Below are positions 51,683 to 61,020 of a DNA stretch of 64,000 bases, one piece after another. The first letter of the stretch is position 1. Every line of letters begins with the position of its first letter. The position numbers were made by a program, and so were the translations under genes. This stretch comes from Sporosarcina sp. (GTDB taxonomy: Bacteria > Bacillota > Bacilli > Bacillales_A > Planococcaceae): NCBI RefSeq assembly GCF_029257255.1, contig NZ_JARICI010000009.1:62001-126000 (forward strand), read 5' to 3'. The notes below the pieces were generated by a model. The model had not been told where the DNA came from and made no database searches. It worked only from the letters and a program-made list of their open reading frames with translations.

Positions 51683-52513
51683 TTATAAAAATACAATTAC
51701 CGCTAAAATTATTGCCAACACAATACGATAAATCGCAAACGGAACCAGCTTAATTTTCGAAATAAGCTTCAGGAAGAAACGGATCGAAATTAACGAGAAC
51801 ACGAACGCGGCCAAGAAACCTACCACATAAAATGAAATATGGTCCATCGACATATACTCCCAGTTTTTCATCACGGACACAAGACTCGCGCCCATCATAA
51901 TCGGCACCGCCATGATAAACGTGAAATCCGCTGCCGTCCGGTGATTCATTCCGAACAGCACGCCGCCGGAAATCGTTGCGCCTGAACGTGAGAAGCCCGG
52001 CCACAGCGACAGACACTGAACAAGTCCGACTGTGAACGCCTGACGGTATGTAATTTGATCGAGCGTCTGCACGCGAGGCTCTTTCGGCCCGAATTTATCT
52101 GCCGCGATCATCAGTAAAGCCCCCGCCACCAATGCAATAATGACCGTTTCCACTCCAAATAAATAATCATCAATCAGATCCTTGAACGCAAAACCGAATA
52201 TAACAGCAGGCAGCATTCCAACGATGACATGAAGCAAATTGAAACGTTCGCTCATTTTCACGTCGCTATCTACCTTATACAAACCGACGAGACTGAATAA
52301 TCGTTTCCAAAATACCACGACAACAGCCAAAATCGATCCGAGCTGAATGACAATCTTAAATGTAATTGCAGGATACTTCCCTAAGAACTCCTCCGTTTTC
52401 AGCCACATATCATCCACAATAATGAGGTGACCTGTAGAAGAAACAGGAGCAAACTCCGTCATACCTTCTACGAAACCTAAAATTAGTGCTTTAATCAAAT
52501 CAAATAATTCCAT
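51683..52513 (-). CDS. uppP: Undecaprenyl-diphosphatase (BacA type)
   Basis: A 276-residue membrane phosphatase that recycles the C55 lipid carrier of cell-wall synthesis and gives bacitracin tolerance. Signature regions are GFVEGMTEFAPVSSTGHL (about residues 14-31) and LWPGFSRSGATISGG (about 165-179). Eight or so membrane helices. It sits beside the lia envelope-stress operon across the DnaA-box region, a sensible but separately transcribed neighbour. The start is ATG at 52513. Confidence 0.96.
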   Translation of the reverse strand: MELFDLIKALILGFVEGMTEFAPVSSTGHLIIVDDMWLKTEEFLGKYPAITFKIVIQLGSILAVVVVFWKRLFSLVGLYKVDSDVKMSERFNLLHVIVGMLPAVIFGFAFKDLIDDYLFGVETVIIALVAGALLMIAADKFGPKEPRVQTLDQITYRQAFTVGLVQCLSLWPGFSRSGATISGGVLFGMNHRTAADFTFIMAVPIMMGASLVSVMKNWEYMSMDHISFYVVGFLAAFVFSLISIRFFLKLISKIKLVPFAIYRIVLAIILAVIVFL

Positions 52514-52593
52514 TAGACTCTCTTTCCGCGAAGGATACCCTTCAGCTATGCTTTTTTTCTGTTGCCAAACAATACTATCATGACGCCTTATTC

Positions 52594-52772
52594 AGTGGAT
52601 AAGTTTCCGGCTAACACTTATCCACATGTGAACAAGAAAATCTTTCATAGCTTACTGAATAGTTATGCACATTGTCAGTGGATAGTTTGTGGAGAAGTTC
52701 GTAATTTCAGACTATTCTACAAACGAAGCCTTCTTTATCCACAATATGTACTAAGGATTACGCATATGCACA
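52594..52772. promoter_or_regulatory. DnaA-box cluster
   Basis: Eight boxes in 179 bases. Perfect TTATnCACA: 52618-52626 (+), 52663-52671 (+) and 52735-52743 (+). One mismatch: 52594-52602 (-), 52627-52635 (-), 52688-52696 (-) and 52764-52772 (+). Two mismatches: 52677-52685 (-). There is no dnaA, dnaN, rpmH or other origin gene nearby, so this is more likely a titration or regulatory DnaA-box cluster like those known outside oriC in B. subtilis. It lies upstream of uppP and past the 3' end of liaR. Confidence 0.78.
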
Positions 52773-52782
52773 CGATAACCCG

Positions 52783-53415
52783 TTAATTCGCCAGCTTCTT
52801 CTGAAACGCATAAATGACCGCCTGTGTGCGGTCTTGGACTTCCAATTTCGATAAAATATTGCTGACATGCGTCTTCACCGTCTTCACCGCAATGAAAAGT
52901 TCATCCGCTATCTCCTGATTAGACTTACCTTTTGCGAGCAGCAACAGCACCTCAAGCTCCCGGTCTGTCAAATCTTCATGCAGTTCATGAGTTTGGCCGC
53001 TGCGCATTTTAGTCATCATTTTTGAAGTCACTTCAGGCTCCAGTACGGTCTGCCCCTGCATCGTCTCGCGAATAGCATCCGCTACACGCTTGGCATTGGA
53101 CGTCTTTAAAATATAACTGACTGCACCTGCTTCAAGTGCCGGATACAGTTTATCATCATCCAAAAAACTCGTCACGATAATAACTTTTGCTTCCGGCCAC
53201 TTTGCAATGATGGCGGCCGTCGCTTCGGCACCATTCATTTCGGGCATCACCATATCCATCAAAATAATGTCTGGACGCAATTCGAGGGCCTTATCCACGG
53301 CTATCTTGCCGTTTTCCGCTTCTCCGATCACTTCGATATCCGGCTGCATCTGCAAATAAGCCGATACGCCGATACGAACCATTTCATGATCATCCACTAA
53401 CAATACCCGAATCAT
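52783..53415 (-). CDS. liaR: Response regulator LiaR (NarL family)
   Basis: A 210-residue regulator. The receiver domain has phospho-Asp in [13 protein letters not shown] and the conserved Lys in [10 protein letters not shown] LuxR-type [43 protein letters not shown], lies at the C-terminus. Last gene of the lia operon; its start lies inside liaS. It activates the operon in response to envelope stress. I prefer the ATG at 53415. Confidence 0.93.
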   Translation of the reverse strand: MIRVLLVDDHEMVRIGVSAYLQMQPDIEVIGEAENGKIAVDKALELRPDIILMDMVMPEMNGAEATAAIIAKWPEAKVIIVTSFLDDDKLYPALEAGAVSYILKTSNAKRVADAIRETMQGQTVLEPEVTSKMMTKMRSGQTHELHEDLTDRELEVLLLLAKGKSNQEIADELFIAVKTVKTHVSNILSKLEVQDRTQAVIYAFQKKLAN

Positions 53416-54433
53416 CAGCATTCACTCCTCTCTCTATTGGTAACTGCACTTCTACAATTGTCCCCTGCGCTGGCACTGACACAATTTTACAGCTGCCGCC
53501 GATCTCAATCGCCCGTTCCTTCACATTCTGCAGACCATAGGAACCGCCTTTTCCGTCATCCTGTTTAAATCCTACACCGTTATCCTGCACACGCAAAATC
53601 GCCAGACCCCCGCGCTCAATCAATAGCATTTCCACTTCTGTCGCTTTCGCATGCCTCAATGTATTTGACAACGTTTCCTGCGCAATCCGGAATAAATGGT
53701 CTTCAGCACCTTTTGAAAGTTCAATTTCCTCTAAACGATGCTTGATATCAAATGTCACTTTTTCCTTCAACTCATTCAGCAACTCTTCAAGTCCCTTGGC
53801 AAGCGACTGATTATGCAAAGCTGCCGGACGCAAATGAAGTAAGAGCGCACGCATTTCAAGCTGCGCCTGCTGCACCATTTTCTCCACTTGCAGCAGTGGT
53901 TTGCGGATTGGCCCTTCATCCGCCTGTTCCACAATGGCAGACAGCAGCATAGATGCCGCAAACAACTGCTGCGAAACAGAGTCATGAAGTTCCCTCGCCA
54001 GACGCTGTCGTTCCTGAACAATTCGTTCCTGAATAACTTTATCCTGCGCTTCAGAACGCTCATCCGTCATACGGCGCAGGCTGTTGCGCTGCGCGTGAAG
54101 CACTTCATACAACTGCTCGATCGAATGATTCATCTGCTTATTCATCTTTTTCGATGGAATGAATTCCTGTTTCGAATATAAGTTTTCAAGCTTCTGCTTA
54201 ATGAAAAGCTCTTTCGTACGGGTGCTCGATGTCATCCAGCCCGCAATGATCAGGCTGATCACAAAAATAGTCAGCACCAGCCATGCAGCCAACGGCATTT
54301 CTGCGGCCTCTGTTTCCATCAGCATTTTGCCGTAGCCTTCAAGCGTCATATCGATAAACAGATAGAAAAATACAGCAACCAAACTGCTGAATGTCAGTGT
54401 CAGAAGAATCGTACGGCTAATGAATACTCTCAT
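53390..54433 (-). CDS. liaS: Sensor histidine kinase LiaS
   Basis: A 347-residue kinase with two N-terminal membrane helices and a short extracellular loop, an intramembrane-sensing type. The HisKA_3 box is [17 protein letters not shown], with the ATPase part containing [15 protein letters not shown] (N box) and DNGVGF (G box). It phosphorylates LiaR. Its start overlaps the liaF stop (ATGA). Confidence 0.94.
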   Translation of the reverse strand: MRVFISRTILLTLTFSSLVAVFFYLFIDMTLEGYGKMLMETEAAEMPLAAWLVLTIFVISLIIAGWMTSSTRTKELFIKQKLENLYSKQEFIPSKKMNKQMNHSIEQLYEVLHAQRNSLRRMTDERSEAQDKVIQERIVQERQRLARELHDSVSQQLFAASMLLSAIVEQADEGPIRKPLLQVEKMVQQAQLEMRALLLHLRPAALHNQSLAKGLEELLNELKEKVTFDIKHRLEEIELSKGAEDHLFRIAQETLSNTLRHAKATEVEMLLIERGGLAILRVQDNGVGFKQDDGKGGSYGLQNVKERAIEIGGSCKIVSVPAQGTIVEVQLPIERGVNADDSGIVSG

Positions 54434-55131
54434 TTTCTCCGCACCTCCACATCACCGATCCACGTAAACAGGGAAATAATCAATTCCGGATCATTCGGCT
54501 GCTTTGTTTCATAGCCGTCTAGTTCACGTATCGTTTCATTCAGCAGGCGGCGCGGCGCATTGCCGAGCACTTTCGCTTCCCCATATAGCGTCGCGTAATG
54601 GAAACGCACCGGAATATCGTACGGCAGATCAATTATAATTTTCCCGACACTCTGCCGAATCGAAATAAAGGATGCCCCTTTAGGTAGCACAGTATCTGTC
54701 ACATCCACATGAATATTTCCGAACAGCCCCTGCATATGCACGTCTTCCCATTCATACGCAGAAAATGGAGTGGACTGGACGGAAAACAGACGATTTTTCC
54801 ACAGGCCTTCGGAACGTTTTGCGCGCTCTGTCCGCAGCGAACCAAAGATTTCATTGGAAGGCGTTCCTTTCCACATCTTCACGAGCACATATACAATGGC
54901 AGCGAGAAGAAGCAATCGCAGACTCCAAAGACTCATCAATGCAAAAAAGATGAAAATGCTTGCGATGATAACCGTCCATTTCTCACGCTGTTTGTATCCA
55001 TAATAGAAGAAAGTTCCTCCGAGAAGGAGAAAAATAATATTACCGTTGCCGAACAGCACTGCTTCCGCTAAAACAAGCGCCAGAAAACCAAGCACAAGTA
55101 TCGCAACTTTATTCGAACCATTGCCATTCAT
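54430..55131 (-). CDS. liaF: LiaF, negative regulator of LiaRS
   Basis: A 233-residue protein: four N-terminal membrane helices and a C-terminal cell-wall-antibiotic-response domain (about residues 115-230), with MQGLFGNIHVDVTDTVLPKGASFISIRQSVGKI. LiaF keeps LiaS inactive until wall damage. The start follows GGGGGAGAA. It is part of the leftward operon. Confidence 0.93.
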   Translation of the reverse strand: MNGNGSNKVAILVLGFLALVLAEAVLFGNGNIIFLLLGGTFFYYGYKQREKWTVIIASIFIFFALMSLWSLRLLLLAAIVYVLVKMWKGTPSNEIFGSLRTERAKRSEGLWKNRLFSVQSTPFSAYEWEDVHMQGLFGNIHVDVTDTVLPKGASFISIRQSVGKIIIDLPYDIPVRFHYATLYGEAKVLGNAPRRLLNETIRELDGYETKQPNDPELIISLFTWIGDVEVRRK

Positions 55132-55181
55132 TTCATTCTCCCCCTTCTCGAAGAAGGAAGCACTATGCTTCCTCCTCTAGT

Positions 55182-55817
55182 TTACACAATTTCCTCTTTG
55201 CGTGCGCTGCTTTTTTCCAATGAATCCAAACGTTGTTCCATCGAAGAAGCAGATTGTGCCGATCGTTTCGAACCGCCTAGATTTTCGATGTACGAATGTA
55301 AATCGTCAAGCGTGGAGAACAAAGTCTCCGGAGCTGCAAATCGATCCATCTTCTCCTGTGCCCGTGTGACGTTTTCCTTACCCATCAACTGTAATTGTCG
55401 AACCCGCATATCTTTCACACGATGCTTCATTTCTTCAAACTTATGCTCCAATGAAAGCAGTTCATTCGTCGCCTCCTGAATGCTCGCAGACAATCTGGCG
55501 ACGCGTCCTTCATACGCTTCCGTTTCCGCTTTCGCGAATGAAATCAGCTCTTCCTCACCCGTCGCTTCTGCCAATTCCAGCTGACGACGGCGTTTCATTG
55601 CCATTAATTCAGCATCCTGTCGCTCCTGCTCCAATTCCTGCTTCAATCTTCCCTGACGCTCCAGCAGCTTACCGATTTCCGCCGTTTGCTGCTGCGCATC
55701 CAAAAAGTATTGATTCAGCTGCTCAATCGGATTCTCTTTGCCGACCTTCTTCTTGTCCATCAAAGTATTCAAATCTTCCTGTACCGTATATTTCAAGCGA
55801 TGCCAAAATGCATTCAT
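55182..55817 (-). CDS. liaH: PspA/IM30-family membrane-protection protein (LiaH type)
   Basis: A 211-residue, almost fully helical protein with long coiled coils and the PspA N-terminus FWHRLKYTVQEDLNTLMDKK. It coats damaged membrane to preserve proton-motive force. The gap to liaF is 50 bases. The name liaH versus pspA is a matter of convention; operon context supports LiaH. Confidence 0.9.
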   Translation of the reverse strand: MNAFWHRLKYTVQEDLNTLMDKKKVGKENPIEQLNQYFLDAQQQTAEIGKLLERQGRLKQELEQERQDAELMAMKRRRQLELAEATGEEELISFAKAETEAYEGRVARLSASIQEATNELLSLEHKFEEMKHRVKDMRVRQLQLMGKENVTRAQEKMDRFAAPETLFSTLDDLHSYIENLGGSKRSAQSASSMEQRLDSLEKSSARKEEIV

Positions 55818-55831
55818 TGTCCATCTCTCCT

Positions 55832-56179
55832 TTACTTAGTCATTTCATTCCATTGGCGTTCGAAATTTGTGAATGGATCATTTGAATCCGTGATATCCGG
55901 GTTCACTGTGCGCTCATTCCATTTGCGCCACACATAGTAGATCCCGATCAAAGCAATAATTCCGATGAAAGCCGGAATATTTGAAACCGAGCTGATTAAG
56001 CTGAAAATCAAAACGATCAGCCAGAATACTTTAGCGAATGAAGATTCACTCTTTCTCCAATAATGAAAACTGACAAACGCGATCACTCCCGAAACCGCCA
56101 GTGCGATCATCGGACCTATATTTATTCCGAGTATAAACACTGCCACAATTCCCAGCAGTACAAGTCCAAGTTTTTTCAT
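55832..56179 (-). CDS. liaI: LiaI-like membrane protein
   Basis: A 115-residue protein with a LiaI-type N-terminus: helices at about residues 3-20, 24-42, 50-65 and 68-84. A cytoplasmic tail follows, with NPDITDSNDPFTNFERQWNEM. LiaI anchors LiaH to the membrane. It begins the operon, 14 bases before the pspA-like gene. GGGAGGAC precedes the ATG. Confidence 0.82.
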   Translation of the reverse strand: MKKLGLVLLGIVAVFILGINIGPMIALAVSGVIAFVSFHYWRKSESSFAKVFWLIVLIFSLISSVSNIPAFIGIIALIGIYYVWRKWNERTVNPDITDSNDPFTNFERQWNEMTK

Positions 56180-56230
56180 GTTAATGTCCTCCCTTCATTT
56201 GTAACCTAAGTTTATAATGAAAACTTGATT

Positions 56231-56252
56231 TCTCCGACGGTCGCATAGCGGA
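56231..56252 (-). promoter_or_regulatory. Candidate LiaR-binding region
   Basis: TCTCCGACGGTCGCATAGCG contains CCGACGGTCG, similar to the half-sites described for LiaR boxes in Bacillus. It lies about 55-75 bases upstream of liaI, with only a weak -10 (TAAACT) and no -35, as expected for an activated promoter. A CCTCTCAG/CTGAGAGG hairpin follows at 56257-56280. Confidence 0.35.
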
Positions 56253-56342
56253 TTTCCCTCTCAGACTTAAGGCTGAGAGGTGTGTAAGGCTTGTTTTGGT
56301 GCCGTGTTATGCGGTTTTGGCGCGGTGCGTGTAAAAGTACGC

Positions 56343-56371
56343 AAAAAAACAGCCAGATTAGCTCTGACTGT
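56343..56371 (-). terminator. Terminator of the DinB-family gene
   Basis: Read leftward: CAGTCAGA and TCTGGCTG pair with one mismatch, followed by TTTTTTT. Confidence 0.75.
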
Positions 56372-56389
56372 CTGCATTCATTCATCTAT

Positions 56390-56851
56390 CTATCTATTTA
56401 CTCTGGCCAAACCGTCGATCAGTCCTGCATGAATCCCTTCATGCCAGGAAAGAAAGTTCAATGTATCTTCCACCGTATGCAACGTAATGAATTTGCCGAT
56501 CTCAATAGGCGTATCGAGTGCCTGTCCCAACTGCTCATCTGTCAGCTCTGAAATTAGTTTCCCCTGATCTTTCATGGCCGCAAACAACTCTGCTTCAGCC
56601 GGCGGAATCTCCACCCAATCAGACGGGCTAGTTCCTGCTTTGAAAAAACTTGCCCATTCATGATGCTGTACTTCATAGCTCTCCAAAGCCAGACTCAAAA
56701 TATATTCCGCCAGATTATAGACATGCCCTACATTCCAGCGGATCGTATTAGAAAACCCTTCCGGCTGCCTGTCCCACGCGTCTTCGTCTATTTTTTTCAG
56801 CAAGTTTAATGTGTAGCCCCTTGCCAAATAAAACTGTTGAACTGCTCCCAT
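56390..56851 (-). CDS. DinB-family protein
   Basis: A 153-residue four-helix DinB/YfiT-type protein. Candidate metal ligands are NVGHVYNLAEY (His) and LSWHEGIHAGLIDGL (two His near the C-terminus). Bacillus members are thiol-transferase-like (bacillithiol) or of unknown role. It starts MGAVQQF at 56851. It is monocistronic, between the lia operon and a hydrophilic-protein gene. Confidence 0.88.
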   Translation of the reverse strand: MGAVQQFYLARGYTLNLLKKIDEDAWDRQPEGFSNTIRWNVGHVYNLAEYILSLALESYEVQHHEWASFFKAGTSPSDWVEIPPAEAELFAAMKDQGKLISELTDEQLGQALDTPIEIGKFITLHTVEDTLNFLSWHEGIHAGLIDGLARVNR

Positions 56852-56911
56852 TTCATCCCACCCTTTATATTCTCCATCTAAAAACAGCCACGCGGGAAAG
56901 CGGGCTGGTAA

Positions 56912-57262
56912 TTAGGATAAGTCTGTCGGCTTCTCAATATTTTTATGTTCATTCCACTGACCGTGTGCTTCCTGGTTATACGTACGGTTATACTCTTCCT
57001 GGTTCCCATAAGGAAATTCCTCACCAGGCTTCAGGTCATGGTAATTTTGGCTTGGTGATTTATTCTGGCTGTATGCAGAAGGCTTATGCTCGCCTGTTTC
57101 ATCCTGCGCATTCTCTCTGAATACGACTGAAGAATCCGAATCAGCGGGATCTGCCAACGGAAGTTCGTCAGGTTCGACCGCCTTATTATTTTTATCTAGC
57201 GTATCTTTTACTTTAGGCTCTAAATCTTTCTTGTTTGGGTATTTACCGTCGATGATTGTCAT
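56912..57262 (-). CDS. Hydrophilic hypothetical protein (116 aa)
   Basis: A very polar protein without hydrophobic core: DKNNKAVEPDELPLADPADSD, then QNKSPSQNYHDLKPGEEFPYG and QEAHGQWNEHKN. Probably intrinsically disordered. I chose the ATG at 57262, with GGGAGG upstream; the longer frame would overlap the kinase region. Not recognised. It follows the two-component unit in the same direction, but with a gap of about 150 bases. Confidence 0.7.
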   Translation of the reverse strand: MTIIDGKYPNKKDLEPKVKDTLDKNNKAVEPDELPLADPADSDSSVVFRENAQDETGEHKPSAYSQNKSPSQNYHDLKPGEEFPYGNQEEYNRTYNQEAHGQWNEHKNIEKPTDLS

Positions 57263-57412
57263 TTTACCATTCCTCCCTTTCATGCATGCTCTTTTTACAG
57301 AGACCTCACCCCTTATACATACCCTAATTCGACATCTGGCAAACAGCTTCCTCCTGAAAAATGAAAATTTAGAGAAAGACAGGATATTTTTCCCATCTCG
57401 CTCTAAACCCAT

Positions 57413-59614
57413 TTACCCAGCTGCTATATCAATGGTCACTTTGAATAAATCACCGTCAACTTCTACATCCATCCTGCCGCCATGCAGTTCAACAATCGAT
57501 TGCGCGATGGCAAGGCCGAGGCCGGATCCTTCCGTTTGTCTTGATTCATCGCCGCGTTTAAAACGTTCAAATAATTCATCAGTGTTATCACCAATTTCAT
57601 ATTTCGCAATGTTTTTCATGGTGATCCGTGCCTGATTTCCTGACTTTTGCAGATTCACATATATTCTCGTTCCAGGTAACGAGTACTTCAATGCATTGAT
57701 CAACAAATTATCGAGAACCCGCCATAATTTCTGACCGTCAACAAGTGCATATACCGGGACTTCAGGCAATGAAATCCGCACGTCCAAACCGGATTCTGTA
57801 AAATCATCCGCATGTTCAGCCAAAGCCTGCTGCATCAACTGGTTCAAGTCTACATGCTGTTTCACCAGCTCCAGATTGCCACTCGCCATTTTTGATACTT
57901 CGAATAAATCTTCAATCAGTGTTTTCAGACGCTGTGATTTCTGATCGATAATCCCGACATACTTCGTCCGTTCTTCCGCAGACAACGTGTCATCTTTTAG
58001 CAAATCTGTATAAGTAATGATCGAAGTGAGCGGTGTTCGCAGATCATGGCTGACATTCGTAATCAACTCCGTTTTCAAGCGTTCACTTTTCGCCTGTTCA
58101 TTGACAGAAACCCGGACGCCGTCACGCAGATTATTCAGATTCGCCGCATGTTTGGCAAGCGGAGATCTTCCTATCACAGGGATTCCCTGCGTCAGCTGTC
58201 CCGCCGCCATCGCTTCAGTTGCAGCAAACAGCCTGTTCAAATATGCGCCCCTGCGGACGAATAAAATTAACGCGGGGAGTGCAATAAACACCACACAGAA
58301 AGCATAGACGACAGCGAGTTCAGGAGCTAAAAACATTCCAACAAAACCGATACCAGCCAAGAAAAATATCACCAGTAGTAACAGAAACTGCGTTCCGAGT
58401 TTCCAGTTGCTGAACAGATCCCGGATATTTCTGGCAAGCGACACAGCAAACGTATCCTTCAACGCCCGATCCAAATAACCCGGCTGTTTTATCTGTTCCG
58501 TCAAATTGACCAGCTGGAAGGCAACCAATCCTGCAGGCAAGTACCCGAACAGCATAAATTCTATCAGGTTCATCGTGTAATAAGACGGATGCCGCAATCC
58601 CGCATAGGGAATAGTATTTGCTGCCGACTGTACATATAACAGGAACACTGTAGCTGCAAAGAAGAGTCCCGCAATCTGCACATCGAACTTCCACTTTCTG
58701 TACGCTGCCGATTCTTTGGTTCCGATCACCCATTCTTTCTTGAATTTAACGGCCGTAAATAGCGCAGCAATGGCCATTGCCGCTATCAGCCAGCTCATGT
58801 ACAACATTTTTTTCTCACCATTAAAAACACGCACATTATCCTGCAGCGCCCCGCCGGCAAGTGCAGCCTTCGGGATGGTAAGCGTTCCTTTAAGCTTCCG
58901 CAACGGAATTTCCGCCTGCTGTAAGTCCTCATGGTTCAATCGGAATGGCACATCCGCGTCTGATTGAACGTATTGATCCAGACTGGCATCCGTTAACGAG
59001 TGAGCAAAGAACAAACCGTGTACTTCATTGAACTCTTTTTTGAAAGCGGCAGGCTGTGAAACATCGCCTTTCGTGAAATGCTCGCCGGTCTCAACATCTG
59101 TGAAATCATAATTGACCGCAAAGTTCCTTGCCACATTCTCCGATTGCTGTTTTAAAACAGCAGCCAGCTGTCTGCCTTTTTCCTTCAATATCTTTTGCTC
59201 CACATGCTCCGTGTTCTCAAAGTTTTCTTTAATATCATCCAATTTACCGTTACGCTCTTTGACAAGAGCCATCAGCAGCGTTTCATTTTTGTTTTCTTTT
59301 GCTTCCGCAATACGCGTACGGTATTGTCTCTCAATATTGTCCAGCTGCTCCGGCAATGTGCCGTAATGATTACGATAGTCTTCAATTTCCCGCTCTGTTA
59401 CACTGAACTTCTTTGTCGCTTTATCCGGATCTATCGAATTCAGCTCATTGACGCTTAAGTCACTGTAGAGACTTTCCAGCTGCCAGGAGAATTCATCTGT
59501 TTCAAACCACGATTTCCCTACATATTTTGGGCCTAAGTAAAAAGCTGACAACACTCCAACTATTGCAATTACAACGAGAGCCGGCCACAGCGAGACTTTC
59601 AGATATTTTCTCAT
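57413..59614 (-). CDS. Large sensor histidine kinase
   Basis: A 733-residue kinase. TM1 (about 10-30) is followed by a long extracellular coiled-coil-rich sensor (about 35-275) and several more membrane helices (about 280-450, at least four). Then come a HAMP-like linker, the H-box NVSHDLRTPLTSIITYTDLL, the N-box LDNLLINALKYS, and GSGLGLAIAQSIVELHGG. It is much longer than the usual 450-600 residue kinases because of the extra membrane module. The start ATG at 59614 overlaps the stop of the small gene before it; AGGAGGG precedes. It pairs with the OmpR-type regulator upstream. Confidence 0.9.
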   Translation of the reverse strand: MRKYLKVSLWPALVVIAIVGVLSAFYLGPKYVGKSWFETDEFSWQLESLYSDLSVNELNSIDPDKATKKFSVTEREIEDYRNHYGTLPEQLDNIERQYRTRIAEAKENKNETLLMALVKERNGKLDDIKENFENTEHVEQKILKEKGRQLAAVLKQQSENVARNFAVNYDFTDVETGEHFTKGDVSQPAAFKKEFNEVHGLFFAHSLTDASLDQYVQSDADVPFRLNHEDLQQAEIPLRKLKGTLTIPKAALAGGALQDNVRVFNGEKKMLYMSWLIAAMAIAALFTAVKFKKEWVIGTKESAAYRKWKFDVQIAGLFFAATVFLLYVQSAANTIPYAGLRHPSYYTMNLIEFMLFGYLPAGLVAFQLVNLTEQIKQPGYLDRALKDTFAVSLARNIRDLFSNWKLGTQFLLLLVIFFLAGIGFVGMFLAPELAVVYAFCVVFIALPALILFVRRGAYLNRLFAATEAMAAGQLTQGIPVIGRSPLAKHAANLNNLRDGVRVSVNEQAKSERLKTELITNVSHDLRTPLTSIITYTDLLKDDTLSAEERTKYVGIIDQKSQRLKTLIEDLFEVSKMASGNLELVKQHVDLNQLMQQALAEHADDFTESGLDVRISLPEVPVYALVDGQKLWRVLDNLLINALKYSLPGTRIYVNLQKSGNQARITMKNIAKYEIGDNTDELFERFKRGDESRQTEGSGLGLAIAQSIVELHGGRMDVEVDGDLFKVTIDIAAG

Positions 59615-59796
59615 GAGATGTTCCCTCCTGTGATGATCCTGCTGAAATATCCAATTGTCTTATGAAGTCTGATCCATCCATTTGAAAATAGATCGACAGC
59701 AAACGACGCACAATAGATGAAGCTCACAGTGGCAAGGGCAATGGCGATTAGTGACCAGACAAGTCCACTTTTATTTCTCGATTTTGTAGCCAACAC
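59611..59796 (-). CDS. Small membrane protein between regulator and kinase (61 aa)
   Basis: A GTG-started frame overlaps the end of the response regulator by 26 bases and the start of the kinase by 4 bases. It has a hydrophobic stretch, GLVWSLIAIALATVSFIY, and a polar end, GYFSRIITGGNIS. The ribosome site is weak. It fills the 156-base gap that would otherwise separate the two genes, so it is likely translated by coupling. It could act with the kinase. Confidence 0.5.
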   Translation of the reverse strand: MLATKSRNKSGLVWSLIAIALATVSFIYCASFAVDLFSNGWIRLHKTIGYFSRIITGGNIS

Positions 59797-60460
59797 CCCA
59801 CACCACCTTCACGTACCTTGGATTTTTCGGATCCGCTTCGATTTTCTCCCGTATTTTACGGATATGCACAGCCACGATGTTTTCCGCATTATACGCTTGT
59901 TCATTCCACACGCGCTCATAAATTTCATTGATGGAAAATACCCGTCCGGGATGCTTCATGAGCAGTTCTGTGATCTTGTATTCGATCGGGGTGAGCCGAA
60001 CCGGTGTCCCATTCACCGTCAGTTCCTTCGCCTCTTCATTCAGGACGAGCCCATCGACTTCGATCATTTTCTGCCCTTCATATGTCCCGAGCTGCACATA
60101 GCGCCGCAGCTGCGATTTCACACGCGCCATCAGCTCGAGCGGATGAAACGGTTTCGTAACATAGTCGTCAGCTCCCACCGACAATCCGTGAATCTTATCT
60201 GAATCCTCAACCTTGGCACTGAGCATGATTATCGGTATATTCTGCACTTCCCGAATCTTGAACGTCGCCGTAATGCCATCCATATTCGGCATCATAATAT
60301 CTAAAATGAGCAAATGCACTTCATTGGAAGCAAGCAGTTCGAGCGCTTCCCGTCCATCCTCCGCTTTTAGCACGTCATACCCTTCATTTTTCAAATAAAT
60401 CTCGATTCCCTCACGTATTTCCTTATCGTCATCCGCCACAAGTACTGTAAATTCCGCCAT
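59771..60460 (-). CDS. OmpR-family response regulator
   Basis: A 229-residue regulator. The receiver has acidic DDD, phospho-Asp in LLILDIMMPNMDG, and Lys in YVTKPFHPLELMARV. The winged helix is in the C-terminal third, with RVFSINEIYERVWNEQAYNAENIVAVHIRKIREKIE. First gene of a three-gene unit with the 61-aa protein and the kinase. I prefer ATG 60460; a GTG three codons earlier is possible. The stimulus is not evident. Confidence 0.94.
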   Translation of the reverse strand: MAEFTVLVADDDKEIREGIEIYLKNEGYDVLKAEDGREALELLASNEVHLLILDIMMPNMDGITATFKIREVQNIPIIMLSAKVEDSDKIHGLSVGADDYVTKPFHPLELMARVKSQLRRYVQLGTYEGQKMIEVDGLVLNEEAKELTVNGTPVRLTPIEYKITELLMKHPGRVFSINEIYERVWNEQAYNAENIVAVHIRKIREKIEADPKNPRYVKVVWGVGYKIEK

Positions 60461-60733
60461 TCCCTTCACCCCGTCTCACTTGTTCAATCACGTCTCGACG
60501 TGATTGCGTCTGGATTCAGCATACGTTTATAAATCCGCTGAAAAGAAAAGCCGCTGACTTTCATTCCCCCATTTATAAAGCTGATATCTCCTGCCGAATA
60601 CCGATAATTTCATTCTACCACCCAACTCTTAACAAAGATTCATTATAAGTATGAAGAAAATCTTAAGGTTTTCAGACTCACTCCTCATAATCTAAAGCAA
60701 ACGAGCCACACTTCTATAATGGAGGTGACGACA

Positions 60734-60919
60734 ATGCCGAATAAAGACAAACGTAAAAAGAATGAAAAAATGCGCGAAGAGTATGGGTTTGGGTACGATC
60801 TCAGCCCCGATGACCTTGATGTGATCGGACAAAATGATGCAGCCAAGAAAAATAACGCCAATTCACAAAAAGACAAAAGGCGTGTGCAGACCGGTGACGA
60901 TTACACAACAAATCCTTGA
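60734..60919 (+). CDS. Small charged hypothetical protein (61 aa)
   Basis: A 61-residue hydrophilic protein: MPNKDKRKKNEKMREEYG, GYDLSPDDLDVIGQND, and a basic tail. I chose the ATG at 60734, eight bases after GGAGGT. Likely disordered. Divergent from the two-component unit. Not recognised. Confidence 0.65.
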   Translation: MPNKDKRKKNEKMREEYGFGYDLSPDDLDVIGQNDAAKKNNANSQKDKRRVQTGDDYTTNP

Positions 60920-61020
60920 TTTATCGGACCTGCGCACGCGGGTCTTTTACATAACAACAGAAGGAGATTGTATTTTAGATGTGGAATAATGAGGGAAACA
61001 ACTAAAGAGGGTGACTTTCA

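Noticed and set aside
52594-52772. Replication origin oriC
   Set aside because: No dnaA, dnaN, recF, gyrB or rpmH next to it and no clear AT-rich unwinding element; a DnaA-box cluster is the simpler reading.
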